Assembly (NCBI GenBank): GCA_964401915.1 | Contig: CAYOAI010000006.1 | Location: 1 to 45,757 of the forward strand | DNA length: 45,757 bases | Origin: CAZGZD01 sp964401915 | GTDB taxonomy: Bacteria > Patescibacteriota > Microgenomatia > UBA1406 > GWC2-37-13 | Direction: 5' to 3' | Part shown: positions 30,517 through 38,925 of the stretch, in pieces | How the letters are laid out: each line of letters opens with the position of its first letter | How positions within the stretch are numbered: position 1 is the stretch's first letter | Translations under genes and position numbers: made by a program | The notes under the pieces: model-generated | Told to the model about the DNA's origin: nothing | What the model saw: the letters and a program-made list of their open reading frames with translations, nothing else | Database searches by the model: none

Positions 30517-32229
30517 TTATTCCTCAGCCACTCGCAAAACTTCCTCAACTGTCGTTATACCATCAAGAGCCTTCAAATATCCATCCTGCTTCATACTTAT
30601 CATGCCATCTGTTCTTGCCTGATTTGTGATCTCATCAGCTGTGGCCTGATTAAGTATCAATTTATTTATCGCAGGCGTTACTCTTAAGACTTCAAATATA
30701 CCCACACGCCCCAAGTAACCTGTATCTGAACATTCGCTACATCCTGTCCCCTTAAAAAGCTTCATTTCTGATATGGCCTCGTACTTTTTTGGGGTAAGCG
30801 TACCGAGCGTCTTTTGAATAGACTGAGCAATTGCTGCATCTGGTACATATTCTTTTCGACAGTGTTCACAAATACGACGCACAATTCGCTGAGCCAGTGA
30901 TGCTGCCAAAACCGAAGCGATCAAAAAAGCCTCACCTCCAAGATCAATAAGCCGGGGAATGGCCGTTGCTGCATCATTCGTGTGCAATGTTGAGAGAACG
31001 AGGTGCCCAGTGAGCGCTGCTTGAATTGCAAGTTGAGTGGTCTCTTTATCTCGAATCTCTCCAACAAGTATCACATTTGGATCTTGACGCAAAAAGGAAC
31101 GAAGACCATTTGCAAAAGTAAGTCCTGCCTGTGCATTGATTTGAACCTGATTTACACCGTCAAGCTGGTATTCAACCGGATCCTCTAGGGTGATGATATT
31201 GACTGAGGGTTTGTTGAGCCTGGTCAATACTGAATATAGGGTCGTCGTCTTTCCAGATCCTGTCGGGCCAGTTACAAGTACTATTCCATATGGTTCAGAG
31301 AATGCAGATTCAAAATCCTTAAGAGGTACTCCTCGAAGTCCAAGGTCAGCCAGAGTCGGCAACCCCCCAGTTTTTCTAAGAAGTCGCATCACGATCTTTT
31401 CCCCATGGACTGTCGGTAAGGAAGATACGCGAAGGTCTACCTCATCGTGCCCAAGTTTGAAGGTGAATCGACCATCTTGTGGAATACGTTTTTCATCTAT
31501 CTTCATCTGTGAAAGTATCTTTATTCGCGAAATAAGCGGATCATGGATACTAACTGGCAATGTCAACTTTTCGTTTAATATGCCATCAACTCGATAACGT
31601 ACTCTTGTTTTTGTTTCTTCAGCTTCAATATGGATATCAGATGCCCGGCTTTTAATAGCAAATTCAAGAATTGTCGTGACTATTTTGGCAATAGGCGCCT
31701 CACGAATTACAGATCCTATATCTTCAATCGCACCTTGCTGCTCTTGCGGTATGTATTCTTTAAGAGCCTCGCTTACCTCAGGAGATAGTCCTTGTGTGTA
31801 TGTGTGAATAAACGCTTTCTCAATCTCAGGCAGATCAGCCAGAACAAGCACTATCTTTTTATTTATTTTTTTTTCCAAGAATTCTGTCACTTGCGTATCA
31901 AATGGGTCGTCTGTGGCAACATACAAAGAATCGCTTTTAGGGTCAAAGCGATAGGGGATAATATGAAATCGTCTGGCAATTGACTCAGAGACCATATTGG
32001 CAGCTTGTGGATCCACAGGGGATGTGGATAAATCAACACATGGAATCTTGAGAGCATCAGCTGCAGCCTTAAGTACCGCTGGCCTCTCGACTTTTGTTTC
32101 GGTCAATAAGTAATCGTAAATTGGTTCATTCTTCTTTATGCTGTCAAGCTCATACTGGTCGGCCATATCGGCCGTTATGATCCCATGATCCACTATGTTT
32201 TTAAGAAGTGCTTTTGGCGGTATGTTCAT
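30517..32229 (-). CDS. pilB: Type IV pilus assembly ATPase PilB
   Basis: Drives pilus polymerisation. The 570-aa protein has an MshEN/GspE N-terminal domain (about 1-150), an ATPase core with GPTGSGKTTTLYSVLT (Walker A), ITLEDPVEYQL, LRQDPNVILVGEIRDKETTQ (Walker B) and LTGHLVLSTLHTNDA, and the zinc-binding tetracysteine CEHC with CSEC near the C-terminus. I start at ATG 32229 since TATAGT on minus (32242-32237) lies 7 nt upstream with TTGCAT 17 nt before it; the longer TTG start would begin at that -35. Confidence 0.95.
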   Translation of the reverse strand: MNIPPKALLKNIVDHGIITADMADQYELDSIKKNEPIYDYLLTETKVERPAVLKAAADALKIPCVDLSTSPVDPQAANMVSESIARRFHIIPYRFDPKSDSLYVATDDPFDTQVTEFLEKKINKKIVLVLADLPEIEKAFIHTYTQGLSPEVSEALKEYIPQEQQGAIEDIGSVIREAPIAKIVTTILEFAIKSRASDIHIEAEETKTRVRYRVDGILNEKLTLPVSIHDPLISRIKILSQMKIDEKRIPQDGRFTFKLGHDEVDLRVSSLPTVHGEKIVMRLLRKTGGLPTLADLGLRGVPLKDFESAFSEPYGIVLVTGPTGSGKTTTLYSVLTRLNKPSVNIITLEDPVEYQLDGVNQVQINAQAGLTFANGLRSFLRQDPNVILVGEIRDKETTQLAIQAALTGHLVLSTLHTNDAATAIPRLIDLGGEAFLIASVLAASLAQRIVRRICEHCRKEYVPDAAIAQSIQKTLGTLTPKKYEAISEMKLFKGTGCSECSDTGYLGRVGIFEVLRVTPAINKLILNQATADEITNQARTDGMISMKQDGYLKALDGITTVEEVLRVAEE

Positions 32230-32236
32230 TAGTTTT

Positions 32237-32265
32237 ACTATAGTGAGATTTCTGATAAAATGCAA
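32237..32265 (-). promoter_or_regulatory. Promoter of pilB-pilT-pilC
   Basis: On the minus strand: TTGCAT (32265-32260), 17-nt spacer, TATAGT (32242-32237), 7 nt to the ATG. Upstream at 32281-32297 is an inverted repeat ATCACG-TTAAG-CGTGAT lying between this promoter and the divergent holB-like gene, a possible operator. Confidence 0.6.
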
Positions 32266-32331
32266 TATAGATATACATATATCACGTTAAGCGTGATCGC
32301 GTATATGCTCAGTCGTCAAATAAATATCTAC

Positions 32332-32359
32332 TTGATTTTACAATTTCATCGAATATTGG
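32332..32359 (+). promoter_or_regulatory. Weak promoter of the holB-like gene
   Basis: TTGATT (32332-32337), 16-nt spacer, TATTGG (32354-32359), 7 nt to the ATG at 32367. The -10 is poor but the spacing fits the leaderless pattern. Confidence 0.4.
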
Positions 32360-32366
32360 CTCAAAT

Positions 32367-33014
32367 ATGACCCCTTACATCATTGTCGGAACAGTAAATG
32401 TAGATATCAAGCGAGCAATAAAGGCTATCGTCAAAAACCTCGAAATCGCAGAAAAAGATATCTTTGAGATACTGCCCGAGAAAAAAGAGATCACAATCGG
32501 ACAGATTCGCGAACTTAAAAAAGAGACCATTTACGAATCATCAATCCCGCGCCTTTATATTATTCGTCAATTTGATACAGCTGGCCTTCCTGCACAAAAT
32601 GCCAGTCTCAAGCTCCTTGAGGAGCATCCCGCGAATATTCAATTTATCCTGATCGCATCCAATGAGCACGCAGTCATCCCGACAATAAGATCCCGAGCCA
32701 AAATCATAAGAATCAAAAATACAAAAGAAATAGTCAAGGAATTGGGTGTGGAAAAAGTTCTCGACACACTAGTAAATAAAGGTACTATGGAGGCCTTTAT
32801 GTCGGAGCCATTCGCAACAGCAAAGCTTGAGTCTATCGATTATATCATTGGCTTTTTTAGGGATCGGGCGCGAGAAGATGCTCATGCGACACATATCCTA
32901 CGAGAGGCACTTAGAATACGCGCACTTGTAACTGGCAACAATGTATCTCCACAAGTGGCCACAGACCATCTTCTGATATATGTAAGACAGGCATACTCGG
33001 CCAAATCATCATGA
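32367..33014 (+). CDS. holB: DNA polymerase III delta-prime-like protein, no Walker A
   Basis: Probable clamp-loader delta-prime subunit. The 215-aa protein keeps the sensor part of the AAA+ domain: IGQIRELKKETIYESSIPRLYIIRQFD, AQNASLKLLEEHPANIQFILIASNEHAVIPTIRSRAKI (about 77-114), where AQNA-LK-LEE and the IRSR arginine segment are family marks. The N-terminal P-loop region is replaced by a short MTPYIIVGTVNVD strand, and most of the C-terminal collar is missing (usual size about 320 aa). Delta-prime often lacks a working P-loop, so function is still likely. Head-to-head with pilB. Confidence 0.75.
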   Translation: MTPYIIVGTVNVDIKRAIKAIVKNLEIAEKDIFEILPEKKEITIGQIRELKKETIYESSIPRLYIIRQFDTAGLPAQNASLKLLEEHPANIQFILIASNEHAVIPTIRSRAKIIRIKNTKEIVKELGVEKVLDTLVNKGTMEAFMSEPFATAKLESIDYIIGFFRDRAREDAHATHILREALRIRALVTGNNVSPQVATDHLLIYVRQAYSAKSS

Positions 33015-33066
33015 CAATCTAAGTTCATTTGACAAGCTGTTTTGAATTGTAGTAAGCTGATTTTGT

Positions 33067-33549
33067 ATGCAAAAGGGGTTTTCATTAATTGAGCTTCTTG
33101 TCGTAATAGGTATTATCTCTATTCTTTCAGCAATTGCTGTGCCGAATTTTATGGCTGCTCGTGAACGGGCACGAGATGCAGCTCGCAAATCTGATCTTAA
33201 AGCATTCCAGTCAGCGCTCGAGCTGTACAAACAAGACCAGCTCACATCTTCTTATCCTCAACAAAATTCAACATCAAGCTATTTTAGCTTAAGTAATGTT
33301 GGTCAATGTTGGTACAATGGTGGTGGGAGTGACTTTGCCTCATCCTGTCCACCTGATGAGACAATCTACATAAAAAAACTACCCCAAGACCCAGCCTCAA
33401 CTACCGCATCACCTAAATTTTATTACTATCAGTCCGACGGTGATCAAGAATATTCACTCACAGCATGTCTTGAAAATAAGGCAGATAGTGAAGGGAAAGT
33501 CTGTAGTACATGTACAGTTGGCTTATGTTATACAGTGACTCAACCATAA
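33067..33549 (+). CDS. Type IV prepilin-like protein (pseudopilin 1)
   Basis: A 160-aa prepilin with leader MQKG cut before FSLIELLVVIGIISILSAIAVPNFMAARERARDAARKSDL. The critical Gly(-1) and Glu(+5) are present. After the hydrophobic stem comes a DxxRKSDLKAFQSALELYKQD helix, as in GspG-type pilins. The C-terminus is cysteine-rich (VCSTCTVGLC). It is the first of six prepilin genes in a row, closely spaced, probably one operon leading to pilM-N-O. TTGACA at 33029-33034 is a -35 but its -10 is unclear. Confidence 0.9.
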   Translation: MQKGFSLIELLVVIGIISILSAIAVPNFMAARERARDAARKSDLKAFQSALELYKQDQLTSSYPQQNSTSSYFSLSNVGQCWYNGGGSDFASSCPPDETIYIKKLPQDPASTTASPKFYYYQSDGDQEYSLTACLENKADSEGKVCSTCTVGLCYTVTQP

Positions 33550-33565
33550 TGTATAGTAAATATAT

Positions 33566-34024
33566 ATGCTAAAAAAATATTTAAATAATAAAGGCTTGTC
33601 CCGCGAAGCTTCAGCAAAGTGGGGATTCACACTTCTTGAGCTTCTGGTCGTAATCGGAATAATCTCCATTCTCGTTGCCATCGGAGCGGCCTCGTACTCC
33701 ACAGTGCAAAAAAAGGCTCGCGATGCTAAGCGTAAATCTGACCTAAAAGAGTTGCAATCGGCCTACGAACAGTATTATTCAATCTGTGACTTTAAGTATC
33801 CTTTACCTCCAGACTTAAGCTCAAGTGGCATAGAATGCTCAGCTACAACTCCACCAACTACAATAATGAGCCCTGCCCCAGTCGACCCCTTAAATACTGG
33901 CATTTATACCTATACTGTTCCTGTAATCCAGGCAGACGCCTATACACTCTGCGCATATCTTGAAACAGAAAATGGCAACCAACCAAGTACGCCAGGCAAA
34001 TATTGCCTAAGTCAACAACAATGA
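33566..34024 (+). CDS. Type IV prepilin-like protein (pseudopilin 2) with an extended leader
   Basis: A 152-aa prepilin. The leader is long (about 20 residues, MLKKYLNNKGLSREASAKWG) before FTLLELLVVIGIISILVAIGAASY. The segment GLSREASAKW is encoded by a hairpin-prone DNA (CCCGC with GTGGG, 33599-33625) and looks like an in-frame repeat insertion. The Glu(+5) is present. Downstream is the usual KKARDAKRKSDLKELQSAYEQYYS helix. A TATAGT at 33552-33557 lies 8 nt before the ATG. The next prepilin overlaps its stop (ATGA). Confidence 0.88.
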   Translation: MLKKYLNNKGLSREASAKWGFTLLELLVVIGIISILVAIGAASYSTVQKKARDAKRKSDLKELQSAYEQYYSICDFKYPLPPDLSSSGIECSATTPPTTIMSPAPVDPLNTGIYTYTVPVIQADAYTLCAYLETENGNQPSTPGKYCLSQQQ

Positions 34025-34479
34025 TCAAAAAAAAAGCCTTCACACTTATTGAGATTCTTGTCGTCGTCACGATTATTGGGCTTCTGGCCGGAGTGGGAGC
34101 TGTGACGTACTCGCAGTTCATCAAGCAATCGCGCGATGCGCGACGCAAAGCTGACTTTGAACTTATTCGCTCAGCACTCGAACAGTATCGAGCAGATAAC
34201 GATGCTTACCCCTCAGCAAGTCAAAGTGATGGACTCTGGCCAGGAGAACCTCTACCTGCAAATTGTGATGAAACAGCTACACCCCCCATTCCGTGTTATA
34301 TGAACAAAGTTCCACAGGATCCATTAATTGGGCACTATTATTGGTATAATACTCTTTCTGATGGTAGCTACAAACTTGGTAGTTTTCTAGAAACTTCAAC
34401 GCACGCCACATGTATTGCAGCCCCCAATTGTGGTGCTACGGGATGCAATTACTGCTTAGGTCCGTATGGAGAAGAATAA
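34021..34479 (+). CDS. Type IV prepilin-like protein (pseudopilin 3)
   Basis: A 152-aa prepilin with short leader MIKKKA before FTLIEILVVVTIIGLLAGVGAVTYSQF. Position -1 is Ala rather than Gly, which prepilin peptidases tolerate. The SRDARRKADFELIRSALEQYRAD helix follows. The C-terminal end has a cysteine cluster (CIAAPNCGATGCNYC). I begin at ATG 34021, overlapping the previous stop by 4 nt, rather than a TTG six codons upstream inside the previous gene. Confidence 0.88.
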   Translation: MIKKKAFTLIEILVVVTIIGLLAGVGAVTYSQFIKQSRDARRKADFELIRSALEQYRADNDAYPSASQSDGLWPGEPLPANCDETATPPIPCYMNKVPQDPLIGHYYWYNTLSDGSYKLGSFLETSTHATCIAAPNCGATGCNYCLGPYGEE

Positions 34480-34481
34480 GC

Positions 34482-35030
34482 ATGAAAAAGTATCTTACTG
34501 GCTTCACATTTATTGAGCTTCTGATTGTCGTGATGATCATCTCTGCATTCTCCGGATTATCGCTTGCGTACTATAACAACTTCAACAAAGCCAGCAAGCT
34601 GAATACTGAGGCCAACAAACTTCTGCAGACTCTTGAGTTGGCAAAGAAAAAGGCGACTTCGCGAGATGTTGAAGGTTTTGAAGTTAATTGTGCCAATCTA
34701 GACAATAGCCATCCAAATAATACATTTGACGGTTACCAAATTGTACTTACCGCAAATGGGTATGACCTAAAAATCGTATGCAAAGGTATAGCAACACCTA
34801 TCTACTCCTATTCATACCCAAAAAATTCATCTGGACAATCTCTTGTAAAGACAAGTCCGCAGAGTGGCACAATACAATTTAATCCGGCACCAGGAGACGT
34901 CACTTTTTCATCCTTAAGCCTGCCCATACAATTTGAGAATTTTACAGGCACCACTGCCAAGTGTCCACATATTGATATATCCACAACAGGAATCATACAG
35001 AAATTAGCAGATACAACCTGTTCTCCCTAA
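34482..35030 (+). CDS. Type IV minor prepilin (GspH/FimT-like, pseudopilin 4)
   Basis: A 182-aa prepilin with leader MKKYLTG before FTFIELLIVVMIISAFSGLSLAYY. It has the NFNKASKLNTEANKLLQTLELAKKKATSRD helix and a mostly beta C-terminal domain with FDGYQIVLTANGYDLKIVCKG and a GTIQFNPAPGDVTF strand pair, as in FimT/GspH minor pilins that cap the fibre. ATG 34482 is 2 nt after the previous stop; longer readings from 34410 would overlap and add a non-pilin N-terminus. Confidence 0.87.
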   Translation: MKKYLTGFTFIELLIVVMIISAFSGLSLAYYNNFNKASKLNTEANKLLQTLELAKKKATSRDVEGFEVNCANLDNSHPNNTFDGYQIVLTANGYDLKIVCKGIATPIYSYSYPKNSSGQSLVKTSPQSGTIQFNPAPGDVTFSSLSLPIQFENFTGTTAKCPHIDISTTGIIQKLADTTCSP

Positions 35031-35031
35031 T

Positions 35032-35484
35032 ATGAAAAAGTTTCATCAGAAAGCCTTCTCTCTCATTGAAGTACTTATCTTCGTGACAATACTTGCGCTT
35101 TTTTTTGTCGTAGCTGCAGCTGTCACGACAGCTGTACTTCGCGATATAGGCATCAATACCAAAAGAGTCGTGGCCGCACACAGATCAGAGGAGCTTCTGG
35201 AGTGGCTAAAGTACCAAAAAGATCTCAATTGGGACGATTTTTATGATAAAACATCTTCTGGCGGATCCACCTATTGCTTTGTCGATTGGAATAATATTCA
35301 GTGGCCAGCATCAAATGGAAGCTGTGTTTTGCTCCCAGACGACCCTCCTGAAAAAAGAGAGGCTACACTCACCCGAGATACAGGAGGAGATCTGGTCAAA
35401 ATTCAGATCACATCGACATTCGAAGTTCTCGGACAAGAATACAGCTCTATTCTTAAGTCGCAAGTTAGTCTCATCGATCAATAA
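35032..35484 (+). CDS. Type IV minor prepilin (PilV/GspI-like, pseudopilin 5)
   Basis: A 150-aa prepilin: leader MKKFHQKA before FSLIEVLIFVTILALFFVVAAAVTTAVL (Ala at -1, Glu at +5). Then RDIGINTKRVVAAHRSEELLEWLKYQKDLNWDDF, similar to GspI/PilV helices, and a small beta domain. It is separated by 1 nt from its neighbour upstream and by 4 nt from the next prepilin, consistent with a priming complex of minor pilins made together. Confidence 0.86.
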   Translation: MKKFHQKAFSLIEVLIFVTILALFFVVAAAVTTAVLRDIGINTKRVVAAHRSEELLEWLKYQKDLNWDDFYDKTSSGGSTYCFVDWNNIQWPASNGSCVLLPDDPPEKREATLTRDTGGDLVKIQITSTFEVLGQEYSSILKSQVSLIDQ

Positions 35485-35488
35485 TCCC

Positions 35489-36097
35489 ATGAGTCAGTTT
35501 AGCGCTCAGAAAAAATACGGATTTACATTTATCGAGATGGTTGTTGTGATTGGCGTGATTGGATTTGCGCTCCCTGCGCTTTTTGCAATCATCTTCTCAA
35601 TTGCCCGTGCGCAGACCAAAGTCCAGCATCTCACAGAAGTCAAAAAACAAGCAGATAGCGCTATAGACACAATAAAAACCACTATAAGAGAAGATGTCGA
35701 TGGTATTTTTGTTGAAGATACAGGCTCCAAAATACCCGTAGTCTGCGTGGATTTCAGTACAAATGATGGCCGCGATCTTTATTTTCACACCAGCGATGGA
35801 GAGTATGTTCAATTTTATGCCGCAAGTGGTCAACTCGTAAAAAAAATTGGGGGTACGGCTGAACAACCCCTTACATCCGAAAAGGTCAAAGTGTTTATCT
35901 ATAGAGATCCCGCCGATCCAACCACAATCTTCCCAGAGATCGAATTATCCTGCAATCAAGATGCTATCTCATCTACGCCATTGGTCAAGATCCATTTTTG
36001 GGCTGCTTATCAAGGCTCAACAGCATCTACTCGACCTGAAGATAAGGCTCAGCTTGAGTATACAATCCAAGTCAAGCCCAGAAACGATACTCAGTGA
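35489..36097 (+). CDS. Type IV minor prepilin (PilW/GspJ-like, pseudopilin 6)
   Basis: A 202-aa prepilin starting MSQFSAQKKYG before FTFIEMVVVIGVIGFALPALFAIIFSIARAQTKVQ (Glu at +5). The C-terminal beta domain includes the SGQLVKKIGGTAEQPLTSEKVKV strand set typical of PilW/GspJ. ATG 35489 lies 4 nt after the preceding stop; an upstream in-frame reading from 35243 overlaps that gene and is rejected. The pilM promoter begins just after its stop. Confidence 0.86.
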   Translation: MSQFSAQKKYGFTFIEMVVVIGVIGFALPALFAIIFSIARAQTKVQHLTEVKKQADSAIDTIKTTIREDVDGIFVEDTGSKIPVVCVDFSTNDGRDLYFHTSDGEYVQFYAASGQLVKKIGGTAEQPLTSEKVKVFIYRDPADPTTIFPEIELSCNQDAISSTPLVKIHFWAAYQGSTASTRPEDKAQLEYTIQVKPRNDTQ

Positions 36098-36109
36098 ACC
36101 ACTCTCCTC

Positions 36110-36138
36110 TTGACTTGTGGCTGATTATCTTTGATACT
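36110..36138 (+). promoter_or_regulatory. Promoter of pilM-pilN-pilO
   Basis: TTGACT (36110-36115), 17-nt spacer, GATACT (36133-36138), then 6 nt to the ATG at 36145. It places the pilM start 17 codons inside a longer possible reading and predicts a leaderless mRNA. Confidence 0.62.
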
Positions 36139-36144
36139 GTTAGT

Positions 36145-37179
36145 ATGGGAGCAAAACATATAAGTATCGACATAGGCGAGTCTCACGTAAAGGTAGTTGA
36201 CGCGCAGATACAAGGCAATAAGATACACATACAGAATCTTGGAATCACAACAATTGAGAAGACATTTTTTACAACCGAATCAGAGAAAATTCTTGAGGAG
36301 GGGGCGGATAAGATCGTCAAGCTTCTGGATACTCTCAAGATCACCCAGCGCTCAGCAGCTATCGTAATTAGCGATGGACAAAGCTTTAATCAGATTGTCG
36401 AGATGCCCCAGCTGAATGAGAAAGAGCTCCTCTCCGCAATCCGCTATCAGGCCGATCAATTCATTCCTATGCCACTTGATGAGATCAATATAGATGTAGA
36501 AGTTCTTCTGGAAGATAAAAAGAAAAAAAGGATCGAAGCGCTTATTTCTGCCGCTCCTAAAAAAGTCGTTGAGAAGGTGCAGCAGCTGATTGAGGAGTCA
36601 GGACTCATTCCCGAATCCATCGAGACAGAAATCAGTGCATTTGGACGACTCGCAACGGCTCTTTTTAGTCAAAAATCAGAGGCGTCTGGTGTGGGGAAGA
36701 TGTTTGTCAATATGGGCACATCATCCACATCTTTATATTTCTTCGATGAAAGCATAGGCCTTCTATCTGCAAGCCATAGCTTTGCGAGTGGATACGATCT
36801 ATTTGTAAAAGAAATTACAGTCAATCTTAATGTCGATATCAAAAAAGCGTCAGACATGCTTTCAGCATTTGGCCTCACAGGCTCTGCAGCAAGCCACGAT
36901 CTAACAAACATTCTCACGCCAGCAATCAAGCAGCTCATGGGCGAGATACAAAAGTTCACTATGCTCATCACAGAAAAACAAGCTGGTCATATAAAGTCAA
37001 TTCACCTTTTCAACAATGCGGTCCAGTTCCCCGCAATTGAAAAGATTATTGAGCGTTACTTTGGTATACCCACAAGTATCTTTGACCTCAATCCCTATCT
37101 TGTTCAGAATAATATCGTCGCTGCAAATAAGGATCAACTCCCATACTTTTTGCCTGTTATAGGTGCAAATCTCAGATGA
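36145..37179 (+). CDS. pilM: Type IV pilus assembly protein PilM
   Basis: Actin-like ATPase on the cytoplasmic face that binds PilN and links the pilus motor to the alignment complex. The 344-aa protein has the ASKHA phosphate-1 strand (HISIDIGESHVKVV), LSAIRYQADQFIPMPLDEINIDVEVL as in PilM, the phosphate-2 region MFVNMGTSSTSLYFF and SIHLFNNAVQFPAIEKIIERYFGIP near the end. ATG 36145 was chosen over 36094 because of the promoter just upstream. pilN overlaps its stop (ATGA). Confidence 0.93.
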   Translation: MGAKHISIDIGESHVKVVDAQIQGNKIHIQNLGITTIEKTFFTTESEKILEEGADKIVKLLDTLKITQRSAAIVISDGQSFNQIVEMPQLNEKELLSAIRYQADQFIPMPLDEINIDVEVLLEDKKKKRIEALISAAPKKVVEKVQQLIEESGLIPESIETEISAFGRLATALFSQKSEASGVGKMFVNMGTSSTSLYFFDESIGLLSASHSFASGYDLFVKEITVNLNVDIKKASDMLSAFGLTGSAASHDLTNILTPAIKQLMGEIQKFTMLITEKQAGHIKSIHLFNNAVQFPAIEKIIERYFGIPTSIFDLNPYLVQNNIVAANKDQLPYFLPVIGANLR

Positions 37180-37748
37180 AGATAACAAAGATTAATCTAC
37201 TGATCAATACTGACGATTATAAGCTTAAGGCCAAGTACTTTCGTATTCTTCACCAGACAACTCTCATCTACACAATTGTCGTTGTTGCGGCAATAATCTC
37301 CTTTTTAGTCCTAAATACTATTATCTCAGTAAAAGTAAACGCGCTCAATGCTGAAAAGACAAAGTATCTCGGCACAATACAGCAAGAATCCGCAGATGAG
37401 GCCAAGCTCATCTACATTACAAAAAAAATGAATGGAGTAGATATATTTTTGGCAGATGATGTGAAGTTTGAGCCCTACTACAATCTTCTTGTCAATTCTC
37501 TCGGCGAAAGCACCGAGTCGGCAAAGTTGGAATCCTTCAAGCTTGATAAGACACACAAAGTGGATTTTGTGGTAAGGTTTACCAATTTCTCAGATATGGT
37601 AAAGTTTTTGTCATTTGTCGAATCAGATGATTTTGTCAAGAGTTTTCAAGAGCTCTCGCTTCAGAATTTCACAAGCGGAAACAGTAAAAAAGAAGGAGAT
37701 AGCTTTCGACTAACATTTAAAGGAATTTTCAATAAAATCAATGAATAA
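37176..37748 (+). CDS. pilN: Type IV pilus alignment protein PilN
   Basis: A 190-aa bitopic membrane protein. The N-terminus KITKINLLINTDDYKLKAKYFRIL resembles the PilM-binding INLLP-type tail, followed by one span (about 29-50), a short coiled coil, and an extracytoplasmic ferredoxin-like domain (about 90-190). PilN pairs with PilO to connect PilM to the fibre. Start codon overlaps the pilM stop by 4 nt, and pilO begins 8 nt before its end. Confidence 0.85.
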   Translation: MKITKINLLINTDDYKLKAKYFRILHQTTLIYTIVVVAAIISFLVLNTIISVKVNALNAEKTKYLGTIQQESADEAKLIYITKKMNGVDIFLADDVKFEPYYNLLVNSLGESTESAKLESFKLDKTHKVDFVVRFTNFSDMVKFLSFVESDDFVKSFQELSLQNFTSGNSKKEGDSFRLTFKGIFNKINE

Positions 37749-38520
37749 AAGGAAAAAACTCTCACCATATCTCAAGTTTTTGCTTCGGGAAAATATCCCA
37801 TACTTTCTTGTACTCACAATCTTGCTCTGCGCAACATTTATACTGCCACCATACTTTATCGCAACATATAGGGCCAATCTCATCAAGCGCGATGAAATTC
37901 AAAAGGATGTCTCAAATCTTCAAGATAAGGCAAACCTTCTGAATGCCTTATCGACTCAACACACTCAGGACCTGGACGAAGATATCCGCGTCTTGCAGAC
38001 ACTCGTCCCAGATATTGAAGACTATTTCTCGATAATATATACACTTGAGGAGCTCTCTCGCAAGACTGGCTTCATTATAGATTCATATACAATTCAGACG
38101 GGCAGTTCGGCTCCCGAGCGCCTTGCACTGAAGATATCAGGAACAGGGGATAGCGAGTCTTTCTTGAATTTTTTGCATGAGTATAATTTTGGGGGCGGGC
38201 GGCTTGTCACGGCCCGTGAAATCGAGCTAAAGACTTCGCAAAGTGGCTCAATAGATCTTGATGTCAACTTCTATACGCAATCTCCAAAAAAGACTGTGGC
38301 TACCGGTGTAGGCGCCAACTCCGCCGCACAAAAAATCTCATCTATTGTCAGTGGTCAGGGCGCGAATCAAAAGTTGGATACGTCTTCACCTGCCAACTAC
38401 CAACGCGCACTTGATCGGCTTGCGGAAATTAAAGCCAAGGTGAATGTAATGATAAAAGATGAAGTAAGTGCGACAGTAAGCGCAGACGAAAATTATTCCA
38501 CAAAAGACAATCCTTTTTGA
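37741..38520 (+). CDS. pilO: Type IV pilus alignment protein PilO
   Basis: A 259-aa protein with one membrane span (about 17-38, YFLVLTILLCATFILPPYFI), a coiled coil (about 42-80, RDEIQKDVSNLQDKANLLNAL), then an extracytoplasmic ferredoxin-like domain (about 90-180) with IYTLEELSRKTGFII and LKISGTGDSESFLNFL, as in PilO. The C-terminal ~70 residues are Ser/Ala-rich and disordered. The stop is TGA. No PilP or PilQ secretin follows, as expected in a cell without an outer membrane. The next 126 nt hold no gene I can support. Confidence 0.84.
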   Translation: MNKRKKLSPYLKFLLRENIPYFLVLTILLCATFILPPYFIATYRANLIKRDEIQKDVSNLQDKANLLNALSTQHTQDLDEDIRVLQTLVPDIEDYFSIIYTLEELSRKTGFIIDSYTIQTGSSAPERLALKISGTGDSESFLNFLHEYNFGGGRLVTAREIELKTSQSGSIDLDVNFYTQSPKKTVATGVGANSAAQKISSIVSGQGANQKLDTSSPANYQRALDRLAEIKAKVNVMIKDEVSATVSADENYSTKDNPF

Positions 38521-38646
38521 AGCTCCTCAAGCCTACATGCGAGAAATCTTTTCATACGTTTCGATCAGAGCTGAAATCCTACCGAAGCAAATAAATTGCT
38601 CTTAATCCACGCAACTTACACCATGAAAGAATTTTGCGAAGGCGGA

Positions 38647-38898
38647 TTAAGCCGTCTTCATGAGCTTTTTGTTCTTAAGCAGTCGACTAAGGCCCTCTGA
38701 GATCTGAGCGCCTTTGGAACTCCAGTAATCAAATCGTGCGTTGTCAAGTGTAATATTATCACCTTCAAGTAGAGGATTGTAAGATCCCACGCTCTCAATG
38801 TATCTTGTATCTCTTTTTTTACGCTTGTCAATCGCGATAATTCGATAGTAGGGCTTGTGTTTCTTGCCCATTCGCATAAGTCTCAGTGCAACAGCCAT
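38647..38898 (-). CDS. rpsP: 30S ribosomal protein S16
   Basis: An 83-aa protein starting MAVALRLMRMGKKHKPYYRIIAID, the S16 signature, with YIESVGSYNPL and DNARFDYWSSKGAQISEGLSRLL. S16 stabilises the 30S body. I start at the ATG 38898; a TTG four codons upstream is in frame but the family begins MAV. It is the last gene of rpmF-nusB-rnc-rpsP, 27 nt after rnc. Confidence 0.96.
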   Translation of the reverse strand: MAVALRLMRMGKKHKPYYRIIAIDKRKKRDTRYIESVGSYNPLLEGDNITLDNARFDYWSSKGAQISEGLSRLLKNKKLMKTA

Positions 38899-38925
38899 AT
38901 TATTATTCAAAAATTAAAAATGAAT

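Noticed and set aside
35243..35488. N-terminal extension of pseudopilin 6
   Set aside because: It overlaps pseudopilin 5 out of frame; the class III leader and cleavage site define the start at 35489.
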